This document shows, piece after piece, positions 57,612 to 64,000 of a stretch of DNA of 64,000 bases. The position numbers were made by a program, and so were the translations under genes. Position 1 is the first letter of the stretch. Each line of letters begins with the position of its first letter. The DNA lies in NCBI RefSeq assembly GCF_046267875.1, contig NZ_CP176502.1:62001-126000 (forward strand), in the 5' to 3' direction. A model generated the notes under the pieces. It did not search any database. It worked only from the letters and a program-made list of their open reading frames with translations, and had not been told where the DNA came from. Origin of the DNA: Mannheimia glucosida. Its GTDB lineage: Bacteria > Pseudomonadota > Gammaproteobacteria > Enterobacterales > Pasteurellaceae.

Positions 57612-58679
57612 TTAATCCGAGCTACTCCGTAGCTCTGCAATACGTTTAATTACCCTCAAATTCTCCTCTCTCGTCCCCACCGTAATCCGAATGCAATTTT
57701 GCAATCCTAACGCTTTGTGTTGATCACGCAAAATAATGCCTTGCTCCCAAAGCGCTTTGAAGACTTTTTGTCCGTCTTGGCATTTGAATAGGAGGTAGTT
57801 GGCTTCGCTGTCAAAAACTTGTTCTACAAGCGGTAAGTTTTCTAGATTTTTTTGCAATTCGGCACGTAGGGTGATGACTTCCGCCACACGGGTTTTCATT
57901 TGCTCAATGCCTTGTGGCGAAAGGGCTTGGGCGGCGATGTCGGAAACAGGCACAGGCAGTGGATACGGGGCAATCACTTTTTGTAACACGCCAATCAGTT
58001 CCGCATTGGCAAGGGTGAAACCACAACGCAAGCCCGCTAAGGCAAAGGCTTTGGAAAGGGTGCGGATAATCGCCAGATGTGGGAAGTTCGCCAATTCGCC
58101 GACTAAACTCGCTTCAGGGCAAAATTCGATGTAGGCTTCGTCCACCACCACAATCGCTTTGCCTGCGGTGATTTGCAAAAGTTCGAGCAAATCCGACCGC
58201 TTGATCAGGTTGCCTGTCGGGTTGTTCGGGCTGCACACAAACACCACTTTCACGCCCTCGAGATTGGCTTTGATTTGGGCTAAATCCAGCTGGAAATCGG
58301 CGGTTAAAGGCACGGTTTTGGTGGCAATGCCACAGGTATCGGCACTCACAGCGTACATTCCATAGGTCGGTGAGCAGTAGAGAATACTGTCGTTCGCCTC
58401 GCAAAAGGCACGGATAATCAGCTCAATGCTCTCATCGCCCCCACGAGACACCAGCACATTTTCAGGCGCAACGCCTGCATATCGGGCGTAACCTTCAACC
58501 ACCGCCTGCGGTTGAGGCTCAGGGTAGCGGTTAAAAGTGCGGTCGGTTAAATCAAAGTTCGGCGAAAGGGCATATTCATTGGCGTTCAGCCACACATCGC
58601 CACTGCCCCCTAAACGACGTGCCGATTGGTAAGGTGTGAGGGCTTGAATGTTTTTGCGGGAAAGTTGTGAAATTGTCAT
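57612..58679 (-). CDS. hisC: HisC, histidinol-phosphate aminotransferase
   Basis: PLP-dependent class II aminotransferase converting imidazole acetol phosphate to histidinol phosphate. The 355-residue product has LTPYQSARRLGGSGDVWLNANE, CSPTYGMYAVSA, VCSPNNPTGNLI near residue 155, VVVDEAYIEFCP and the PLP lysine in TLSKAFALAGLRCGFTLA near residue 210. It is the first true his gene in the operon, 30 nt after the acetyltransferase gene and behind the his attenuator at 60176-60319. Confidence 0.97.
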   Translation of the reverse strand: MTISQLSRKNIQALTPYQSARRLGGSGDVWLNANEYALSPNFDLTDRTFNRYPEPQPQAVVEGYARYAGVAPENVLVSRGGDESIELIIRAFCEANDSILYCSPTYGMYAVSADTCGIATKTVPLTADFQLDLAQIKANLEGVKVVFVCSPNNPTGNLIKRSDLLELLQITAGKAIVVVDEAYIEFCPEASLVGELANFPHLAIIRTLSKAFALAGLRCGFTLANAELIGVLQKVIAPYPLPVPVSDIAAQALSPQGIEQMKTRVAEVITLRAELQKNLENLPLVEQVFDSEANYLLFKCQDGQKVFKALWEQGIILRDQHKALGLQNCIRITVGTREENLRVIKRIAELRSSSD

Positions 58680-58708
58680 ATTGTGTTCCTGTATAATTTA
58701 TACATAGT

Positions 58709-59149
58709 TTAGAAATTTTTTCGATATTGAATAATACCGCTATCATTAGCTAATTTATTATAAAGCTGTTGTGCTTGATGATTGTTTTTATCTGTTACCC
58801 AATATACTCGGTTATATCCTTTTTCCTGTGCATATCGATAAATATATTCAATTAATTCTTTTCCTATGCCTTGGTTGCGATATTCAGGTAAAACAAATAA
58901 ATCTTCCAAATAACAGCATTCAGTTAAATTCCAAGTATTTGGGTGAATCACAATATGAACAAAACCAACCATTCTGTTATCAACAAAAGCCCCAAATCCC
59001 TTTACATTTTCACTCTCTGAAACTTTCTGCCAAGTTGATTGAATAATATCATCTGCTAAATTCACTTGATAAAAATCTAAATATTGTTGCCACAATAGTT
59101 TCCATTCAGTGAGATTTTTGGAGACTAACGGCGAAATATTAATACTCAT
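58709..59149 (-). CDS. GNAT acetyltransferase
   Basis: A 146-residue GNAT protein. The acetyl-CoA-binding motif A is DLFVLPEYRNQGIGKELIEYI near residues 85-105 with Q/RxxGxG intact, and motif B is RVYWVTDKNNHQAQQLYNKL. It resembles small GNATs acting on unknown substrates, including some that acetylate tRNA or amino compounds; nothing indicates the target. It lies 11 nt after the RhuM-Doc gene and 29 nt before hisC, so it is co-transcribed with both. The gene is more AT-rich than its his neighbours. Confidence 0.88.
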   Translation of the reverse strand: MSINISPLVSKNLTEWKLLWQQYLDFYQVNLADDIIQSTWQKVSESENVKGFGAFVDNRMVGFVHIVIHPNTWNLTECCYLEDLFVLPEYRNQGIGKELIEYIYRYAQEKGYNRVYWVTDKNNHQAQQLYNKLANDSGIIQYRKNF

Positions 59150-59160
59150 ATTTTTTCCTG

Positions 59161-60153
59161 TTATGCTTTTAATAAAATAAAGTGTTCAATCAGTTTAATC
59201 ATCAGTTCTTTTTGTTCAGGCAAACTTTCTGCCACCAACAAGGCTAAGGCAACCAGTGTATTGTCGTTAATCATTTGTTCCACCGGTTTAGCCAGTAAAT
59301 ACTGGTTCAGGCGTAAATACCATAAAAATAAAAATGAGCCAGTGCGTTTGTTGCCATCGGTGAGTGGGTGATTTTTAATTACGAAATAGAGCAAATTGGC
59401 GGCACGGCTGGCGACATTCGGGTAAAACAACTCGTCACCAAAACCTTGTTCAATCGTCGCCACCGCTGAAGCCAAGCCCTCATTACGAGGATTGCCGAAA
59501 AGTTCGGTTGCCTCGCCTTTTTCGATAAGGGTTTGTTTTAATTGTGCAATCGCTGCCCAAACTTGTGCCATATCGAGAGAAATCATCTCCGTTTGTTTTT
59601 GGTGATTATTTTGCAAACTCTGCTCGTCATAGGCTTGGAGCAAACTCCAACTGCGTGCGTAATCTTGCACAACGTTCAATACAGCCTGCCCGTCTGCCGT
59701 CACCAACGCTTGATTGGCAAGGGTTTGACTGAGCAAGCCAATTACCTGTTCAAACTCAATACCTCGTTCCTGCAAACGGCGTTCGTTGAGAGCATAGCCT
59801 TTTACCAGATAGTCTTTTAGGCGAGCAGTTGCCCAGATACGAAACTGAGTGCCAGCTTTGGAATTCACCCGATAGCCAACAGAAATAATCGCATCTAGAT
59901 TATAAAATTCCACTTGGCGAACGACTTCTCTAGCACCTTCAATTTGAACTGTTGCATTTTTTGCAACAGTTGCCTCACGCTCCAGTTCGCCTTCTTGGTA
60001 GATATTTCGTAAGTGCCGAGAAATAACAGACTTGTCTCGTCCAAAAATATCTGCCATTTGCTGTAAACTTAGCCATACCGTTTCCTTGTCAAACTGCACG
60101 GAAACTTGGGTTTTGCCGTCTTGGCTTTGGTAAATTTCAATTGGGTTGGTCAT
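59161..60153 (-). CDS. RhuM-Doc fusion: RhuM-like DNA-binding domain with Doc-type Fic domain
   Basis: A 330-residue fusion. The N-terminal half is RhuM-like (about 1-125: YQSQDGKTQVSVQFDKETVW, QQMADIFGRDKSVISRHLRN, a likely helix-turn-helix, FYNLDAIISVGYRVNSKAG, RIWATARLKDYLVKGY). The C-terminal half is a Doc-like Fic domain with HPLTDGNKRTG at residues 262-272. The Lys in GNKR is typical of Doc, which phosphorylates EF-Tu, whereas AMPylating Fic proteins have GNGR; the usual Phe after HP is Leu here. It is the first gene after the his attenuator (GGGG ribosome site 8-11 nt before the ATG). Toxin-like function is inferred from the family. Confidence 0.88.
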   Translation of the reverse strand: MTNPIEIYQSQDGKTQVSVQFDKETVWLSLQQMADIFGRDKSVISRHLRNIYQEGELEREATVAKNATVQIEGAREVVRQVEFYNLDAIISVGYRVNSKAGTQFRIWATARLKDYLVKGYALNERRLQERGIEFEQVIGLLSQTLANQALVTADGQAVLNVVQDYARSWSLLQAYDEQSLQNNHQKQTEMISLDMAQVWAAIAQLKQTLIEKGEATELFGNPRNEGLASAVATIEQGFGDELFYPNVASRAANLLYFVIKNHPLTDGNKRTGSFLFLWYLRLNQYLLAKPVEQMINDNTLVALALLVAESLPEQKELMIKLIEHFILLKA

Positions 60154-60175
60154 ATCTACCCCTAAATTTTATCTA

Positions 60176-60209
60176 TAAAAAATCTCTCGAAAGTTGCCTT
60201 CCGAGAGAT
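60176..60209 (-). terminator. Attenuator terminator of the his leader
   Basis: On the minus strand ATCTCTCGGAA (60209-60199) pairs with TTTCGAGAGAT (60192-60182), one G-T pair, loop GGCAAC, followed by six T. It lies about 25 nt before the RhuM-Doc ATG. Confidence 0.92.
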
Positions 60210-60250
60210 ATTTATTGATTGCTACACTTGCTCGGAAGAGTTATCTTCCG
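60198..60250 (-). promoter_or_regulatory. Alternative antiterminator pairing of the his attenuator
   Basis: Segments can pair in two exclusive ways. CGGAAG (60250-60245) pairs with CTTCCG (60238-60233) as a pause or protector hairpin; or CTTCCGAG (60238-60231) pairs with CTCGGAAG (60205-60198), which would take away the left arm of the terminator. This is the classical attenuation layout. Confidence 0.82.
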
Positions 60251-60274
60251 CACACACCAAATGCCCGAAAGATA

Positions 60275-60319
60275 TCAGGTTAAAGTGTGGTGGTGATGTA
60301 AAGTGTAGTTTAAATTCAT
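60275..60319 (-). CDS. hisL: HisL, histidine operon leader peptide
   Basis: A 14-residue frame, MNLNYTLHHHHTLT, with four consecutive His codons (CAT CAC CAC CAC) at positions 8-11. The ATG is preceded by GGAG at 7-nt spacing. Ribosome stalling at these codons under low charged tRNA-His would favour the antiterminator described at 60198-60250. E. coli HisL has seven histidines; the shorter run and different flanks show a diverged but functional-looking leader. It lies behind a predicted promoter and before the attenuator terminator. The first structural gene after it is the RhuM-Doc gene, not hisG. Confidence 0.9.
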   Translation of the reverse strand: MNLNYTLHHHHTLT

Positions 60320-60346
60320 TGCATTACTCCAAAATAGTATGAACAG

Positions 60347-60375
60347 AATTTACGTCAAGCCTGCAGAAATAGCAA
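60347..60375 (-). promoter_or_regulatory. Predicted his operon promoter
   Basis: TTGCTA (60375-60370) and TAAATT (60352-60347) on the minus strand are separated by 17 bp; start point near 60340, giving a leader RNA of about 185 nt before the RhuM-Doc ATG. An alternative TTGACG at 60358 has poor spacing to any -10. Confidence 0.6.
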
Positions 60376-60425
60376 GCACTTTTTTAAGCAAATATCGGCT
60401 TTTTTATAACCGTTTGTTCCGCCTA

Positions 60426-61415
60426 TTATGCTCTTGCGGAATACACCTTAAACTTGGTGGATTTTGCCAGCACGTCGTGTTTGCCGAAGGCTTTATCGAG
60501 CAAATCAGGGTAAGGTAAGAATGCGTTTGCAACAATCCGCAGTTCACCGCCTTTGGTTAGGTGATTTTTAGCTTGGAAAATCAACTCCTCCACTGCACGA
60601 TAAGCAGTATCGACCCCATCGTGGAATGGTGGGTTGGAGACAATTAAATCAAACCGCTCATTAATGTGGGAGAACACATCACTTGCTATCACTTCCCCCT
60701 CTAACTGATTTTCCGCCAAAGTACGTCTGCCAGATTCCAACGCCATTGCGTGAATATCGCTCATCGTCAGTTTGATTTTCGGAAATTGTTGTTTGAGTGT
60801 TGCCCCAATCACACCAGCCCCACAGCCTAAATCTAGCACTTTGCCTTTTAGTCTGTCTGCTTTGTCAAAGGTCGAAAGCAATAATTTTGTGCCGTTATCC
60901 AGCTCCGCCGAGCTAAAAACTGCCGGCAGAGCGAATACATCTAAGTCTTGCAAGCGGTAGTATTTCCAGAATTTTTTGCAATTGAATGTCGGCACGGTTT
61001 GCAGTTCAAAGTGGTATAAACCGCAACGGCGGGCGGAGTCGATTTTGGCGATACTGCCGAACGGTTCGAGCAGTTTTTCTACCGAACGAACACCAGCTCG
61101 GTTTTCGCCGATAATTAACATTTCTTGCCCCGCTTGGCACTGAGACAGCCATTGTAGCAGTTGGAATTGGCATTCCTGCTTGTTCTTCGTCCAATAAAAC
61201 ACCGCTAACTCGGCACTCAAACCACATTCTAAGCCAAATTCAACCTCACTATGGTGGCGTGCGTAATCAAAATAGCTACTGAATACCGCAACCTTTTCCG
61301 CACGAGATTGCAGCTGGCGGGCGAAATCATCTCGCACATCACCAAATAATAACACCGACTTTTTTTCAAATAACGCCAAATGGCGTTCAAGTACTTCGCT
61401 TTCTAAAGAGAGCAT
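60426..61415 (-). CDS. rsmC: RsmC, 16S rRNA m2G1207 methyltransferase
   Basis: Methylates G1207 of 16S rRNA in the 30S subunit. The 329-residue product has the RsmC-type N-terminal pseudo-methyltransferase domain (about 1-165) and the catalytic C-terminal domain with the SAM loop GKVLDLGCGAGVIGATL near residue 195 and the base-binding motif VSNPPFHDG near 262. Length is close to E. coli RsmC (343). It is divergent from holD. Its stop lies just upstream of the his promoter region, so read-through into the his leader is possible. Confidence 0.95.
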   Translation of the reverse strand: MLSLESEVLERHLALFEKKSVLLFGDVRDDFARQLQSRAEKVAVFSSYFDYARHHSEVEFGLECGLSAELAVFYWTKNKQECQFQLLQWLSQCQAGQEMLIIGENRAGVRSVEKLLEPFGSIAKIDSARRCGLYHFELQTVPTFNCKKFWKYYRLQDLDVFALPAVFSSAELDNGTKLLLSTFDKADRLKGKVLDLGCGAGVIGATLKQQFPKIKLTMSDIHAMALESGRRTLAENQLEGEVIASDVFSHINERFDLIVSNPPFHDGVDTAYRAVEELIFQAKNHLTKGGELRIVANAFLPYPDLLDKAFGKHDVLAKSTKFKVYSARA

Positions 61416-61544
61416 TTTCTTACCTTATCTAAAAAATTTAGCGTGAATATACCGAATTTAAGTACAGAAATCTTGAATTTTTTGAAAAAAGTTTCTGTTC
61501 AAGCGGAGTTTTGATACTATTTGCAAAATTTGATGAGGTTTTAG

Positions 61545-61967
61545 ATGAATCGTCGTGATTTACTGTTACAGGAAATGGGGATTTCGCAATGGGTGCTAAC
61601 CAAGCCCCAAGTGCTAAAAGGTGATGCCCAAATTCGCCTAAACAATGCGGTAAAATTGGTGGTGGTGTGTGAGGAAGATCACCAACACAGCCGGCTCTTT
61701 GCCGATATTCTGCGTGCTTTAAAGTTAAAAAACAGCGAATATCAATGGCTTACTGGCGAACAATCGCAACGTTTGGTATTCGAGCATTCGCCGATCTTTT
61801 GGCTGATTCAAGCTGAAGAACAAGCGGTCAAAATTGCAAAAAATTTTACTAATCAGACCGCTTGGAAAAACAAAGACTGGCAAGATTTAGCCGACTCTAC
61901 GCACAAACGCCAACTTTGGCAACAAATGGATACCTTTTCAGCACAATTTGGAGAACAGCGTGATTGA
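61545..61967 (+). CDS. holD: DNA polymerase III psi subunit
   Basis: Connects the clamp loader to chi and SSB. The 140-residue product begins MNRRDLLLQEMGISQWVLTK, matching the HolD start (RRDxxLQxxGIxQWxLxxP), with VKLVVVCEED and LRALKL as in the family, and ends HKRQLWQQMDTFSAQFG. An inverted pair of complete uptake signals lies in the coding sequence (61821-61864) and encodes QAVKIAKNFTNQTAW. The stop overlaps rimI by 8 nt, the known holD-rimI arrangement. Confidence 0.93.
   Translation: MNRRDLLLQEMGISQWVLTKPQVLKGDAQIRLNNAVKLVVVCEEDHQHSRLFADILRALKLKNSEYQWLTGEQSQRLVFEHSPIFWLIQAEEQAVKIAKNFTNQTAWKNKDWQDLADSTHKRQLWQQMDTFSAQFGEQRD
61821..61864. repeat. Inverted uptake-signal pair inside holD
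   Basis: CAAGCGGTC (61821-61829) and GACCGCTTG (61856-61864) flank an A/T-rich interior, the usual intergenic terminator-like layout, but here fully within a coding region. Confidence 0.85.
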
Positions 61968-62397
61968 ACCAATTCAAGCAGAAGATTTCAAGCGGTTATT
62001 TGAAATTGAGCAACAAGCCCATTTAGTGCCGTGGTCAAAGGGGACATTGTTAAATAATCAGGGCGAAAAATACCTGAATTTAAAAGTAGTAGAGCAAAAC
62101 CAAATTGTGGCTTTTGCCATTAGCCATATCGTGCTAGATGAGGCAACCTTATTTAACATTGCGGTTGCTCCTGATTTTCAAGGCAAAGGCATTGGCAAGC
62201 GGTTACTTTCCGAATTAATTTTGCAACTGCAACAAAGGGAACTCACTACCCTGTGGCTCGAAGTGCGAGAATCCAACCATTCTGCCCGAACACTCTACGA
62301 TTCACTCGGTTTTAATGAGGTTACCATTCGCAAAAACTATTACCCGACCCCAAACGGTGGCAAAGAAAACGCGGTGGTGATGGCGTTGTATTTATAG
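61960..62397 (+). CDS. rimI: RimI, ribosomal protein S18-alanine N-acetyltransferase
   Basis: GNAT enzyme that acetylates the N-terminal alanine of S18. The 145-residue product has QQAHLVPWSKGTLLNN, the acetyl-CoA loop VAPDFQGKGIGKRLLSELIL near residues 67-86, WLEVRESNHSARTLYDSLGF and KNYYPTPNGGKENAVVM, typical of RimI. The GTG at 61960 is preceded by TTGGAGAACA and overlaps the end of holD; a TTG at 61948 is less likely. A strong terminator follows. Confidence 0.95.
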   Translation: MIEPIQAEDFKRLFEIEQQAHLVPWSKGTLLNNQGEKYLNLKVVEQNQIVAFAISHIVLDEATLFNIAVAPDFQGKGIGKRLLSELILQLQQRELTTLWLEVRESNHSARTLYDSLGFNEVTIRKNYYPTPNGGKENAVVMALYL

Positions 62398-62412
62398 GAA
62401 GAATTTAAAAGC

Positions 62413-62440
62413 AAAAGAGCGACCTAAGTCGCTCTTTTTC
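62413..62440. terminator. Bidirectional terminator between rimI and typA
   Basis: AAAAGAGCGAC (62413-62423) pairs with GTCGCTCTTTT (62428-62438) around CTAA, with T-runs on both strands, between convergent genes. Confidence 0.93.
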
Positions 62441-62445
62441 GTTAA

Positions 62446-64000
62446 TTAGTGCGTGCTAGTACTGGTTGTAGTACGGCTTGCACGTTTACGGTCGTTTTCA
62501 GTTAATAAACGTTTACGAATACGCACCGATTGTGGTGTTACTTCCACTAATTCATCGTCGTCAATAAACTCTAATGCTTGTTCTAACGAGAAACGAACCG
62601 GTGTGGTTAACACGATGGCATCGTCTTTACCGGATGCACGCATATTGGTTAATTTCTTGCCTTGTAAGCAGTTTACGGTTAAGTCGTTTGAACGGCTGTG
62701 AATACCGATAATTTGCCCTTCATAGACATCAACACCGTGGTCAATCATTAATTTTCCACGCTCTTGTAAGCCGAATAAAGCATAGGCTAACGCTTTACCC
62801 GTTGCGTTAGAAATTAACACACCGTTTTTACGCTGACCGATTTCACCTGGTTTAACATCGTCATAGTGGCTGAAAGTTGAATAGAGTAAGCCGGTTCCTG
62901 ACGTCATTGTCATAAATTCATTACGGAAACCGATTAAACCACGGCTTGGAATCACATATTCTAAACGGGTACGTCCTTTGCCGTCTGGGATCATATCACG
63001 CACTTCACCTTTACGAATACCGAGTGCTTCCATCACTGAGCCTTGATGTTGCTCTTCAATATCAATGGTTACTTGTTCAAACGGTTCTTGCTTTTTACCG
63101 TTTTCTTCACGGTAAATTACTTTCGGACGAGAAACTGCAAGCTCATAGCCTTCACGACGCATATTCTCGATTAACACTGATAAATGCAATTCGCCACGAC
63201 CGGAAACACGGAATTCGTCCGGGTTTGGGGTTTCTTCTACACGAAGTGCCACGTTGTGAACTAACTCTTTGTTTAAACGCTCAAGAATTTGGCGAGAGGT
63301 GACAAATTTACCCTCCTGACCGCAGAATGGCGAGGTATTTACACAGAAGAACATCGTTACCGTTGGCTCATCTACGCTTAATGCAGGTAAGGCTTCCACC
63401 GCATTAATATCACAAATCGTATCTGAAATATTTAATTCGCCTAAACCGGTAATCGCTACGATATCGCCGGCAAATGCCTCTGTTGCTTCAAAACGTTGTA
63501 AACCTAAATGCCCTAATACCTGACCGATACGTCCTTGGCGGGTTTTACCTTCGCTATCGACAATGGTAACCGCTTGGTTAGGTTTTACCGAACCACGTTT
63601 GATACGACCGATACCGATAACGCCTACATAGTTGTTATAGTCTAATTGCGAGATCTGCATTTGGAACGGAGCGTCTAATTCCACTTGTGGCGGCTGAACG
63701 TGCTTCACAATCGCTTCATAAAGCGGGGTCATATCTTCTGCCAACTCTTCGTGTTCTAAACCAGCCACGCCGTTTAACGCAGAAGCGTAAATGATTGGGA
63801 AATCTAATTGCTCGTCTGTTGCACCTAAATTTACGAAGAGATCGAACACTTGATCAACCACCCAGTCAGGACGAGCACCCGGACGGTCAACTTTGTTAAT
63901 CACTACGATTGGCTTTAAGCCGTGAGCAAAGGCTTTTTGGGTAACGAAACGGGTTTGTGGCATCGGACCGTCAAAGGCATCTACCACTAAAAGCACCGAA
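62446..64000 (-). CDS. typA: TypA/BipA ribosome-associated GTPase (3' part)
   Basis: Translational GTPase of the EF-G family that binds 70S ribosomes under stress and cold and aids 50S assembly. About 518 C-terminal residues of a protein near 610 are present; the start lies beyond the right edge. The visible part begins in the G domain (LLVVDAFDGPMPQTRFV, then the G4 motif VVINKVDRPGARP), followed by the beta-barrel domain, EF-G-like domains (EETPNPDEFRVSGRGELHLS) and the BipA-specific C terminus (FIDDDELVEVTPQSVRIRKR, LTENDRKRASRT). Family assignment is firm. Confidence 0.97.
   Translation of the reverse strand, partial: SVLLVVDAFDGPMPQTRFVTQKAFAHGLKPIVVINKVDRPGARPDWVVDQVFDLFVNLGATDEQLDFPIIYASALNGVAGLEHEELAEDMTPLYEAIVKHVQPPQVELDAPFQMQISQLDYNNYVGVIGIGRIKRGSVKPNQAVTIVDSEGKTRQGRIGQVLGHLGLQRFEATEAFAGDIVAITGLGELNISDTICDINAVEALPALSVDEPTVTMFFCVNTSPFCGQEGKFVTSRQILERLNKELVHNVALRVEETPNPDEFRVSGRGELHLSVLIENMRREGYELAVSRPKVIYREENGKKQEPFEQVTIDIEEQHQGSVMEALGIRKGEVRDMIPDGKGRTRLEYVIPSRGLIGFRNEFMTMTSGTGLLYSTFSHYDDVKPGEIGQRKNGVLISNATGKALAYALFGLQERGKLMIDHGVDVYEGQIIGIHSRSNDLTVNCLQGKKLTNMRASGKDDAIVLTTPVRFSLEQALEFIDDDELVEVTPQSVRIRKRLLTENDRKRASRTTTSTSTH

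Overview
The window reads as a chromosomal segment of a gammaproteobacterium of the family Pasteurellaceae. The best evidence is the density of the Actinobacillus pleuropneumoniae-type DNA uptake signal ACAAGCGGT, which appears in dozens of places on both strands and often as inverted pairs between genes. The proteins resemble Haemophilus/Actinobacillus/Mannheimia orthologues. The Haemophilus influenzae-type core AAGTGCGGT is present but rarer. I favour a Mannheimia/Actinobacillus/Bibersteinia-like host; the genus cannot be fixed from sequence alone.

Layout. 1-5.5 kb: 5' part of ubiD, znuA, a small secreted protein, a YjdM/PhnA zinc ribbon protein, rnr and a small membrane protein. 5.5-24.8 kb: a complete division and cell wall (dcw) cluster, mraZ-rsmH-ftsL-ftsI-murE-murF-mraY-murD-ftsW-murG-murC-ddl-ftsQ-ftsA-ftsZ-lpxC, with a MraZ-type operator in front. 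Two copies of a palindromic repeat, one of them a half copy, sit inside it. 24.9-31 kb: SOS-controlled recN, gltX, tRNA-Ala, four tRNA-Val, mltF, two tRNA-Arg and tRNA-Ser. 31-33.5 kb: a lipoprotein, a divergent thyA and kbp. 33.5-40.3 kb: holC and valS, usually close neighbours, are separated by about 3.5 kb of accessory genes: an ElaA-like acetyltransferase, a Fic protein, a 56-residue protein, a zeta-toxin-like kinase, an unknown gene pair bracketed by 55-bp direct repeats, and an AT-rich membrane protein. 40.3-48 kb: an SGNH hydrolase, gnd, an amino acid racemase, two small unknowns, pgl, zwf, cysQ and nudE, so all three oxidative pentose phosphate genes are here. 48-50.7 kb: an unknown protein, hslR and hslO.

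50.7-60.4 kb holds a histidine biosynthesis operon on the minus strand (hisC, hisB, hisH, hisA, hisF, hisIE). It starts with a leader peptide containing four consecutive His codons and a complete attenuator. The first genes behind the attenuator are not his genes: they encode a RhuM-Doc fusion and an acetyltransferase. Further accessory genes sit at hisB/hisH (unknown), hisH/hisA (BRO-N antirepressor-like and DUF559) and hisF/hisIE (a frameshifted membrane protein). hisG and hisD are not in the window. 60.4-64 kb: rsmC, holD, rimI and most of typA.

The most unusual content is: (1) the his attenuator driving a RhuM-Doc gene; (2) the coupled holC-elaA-Fic-56aa-zeta chain; (3) a family of hairpins with unrelated stems but an invariant GGCTC/GAGCC loop, including a 55-bp direct repeat pair around a two-gene cassette; (4) a roughly 490-bp nested palindrome in the dcw cluster. 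Everything here was read by eye; no homology search was run.
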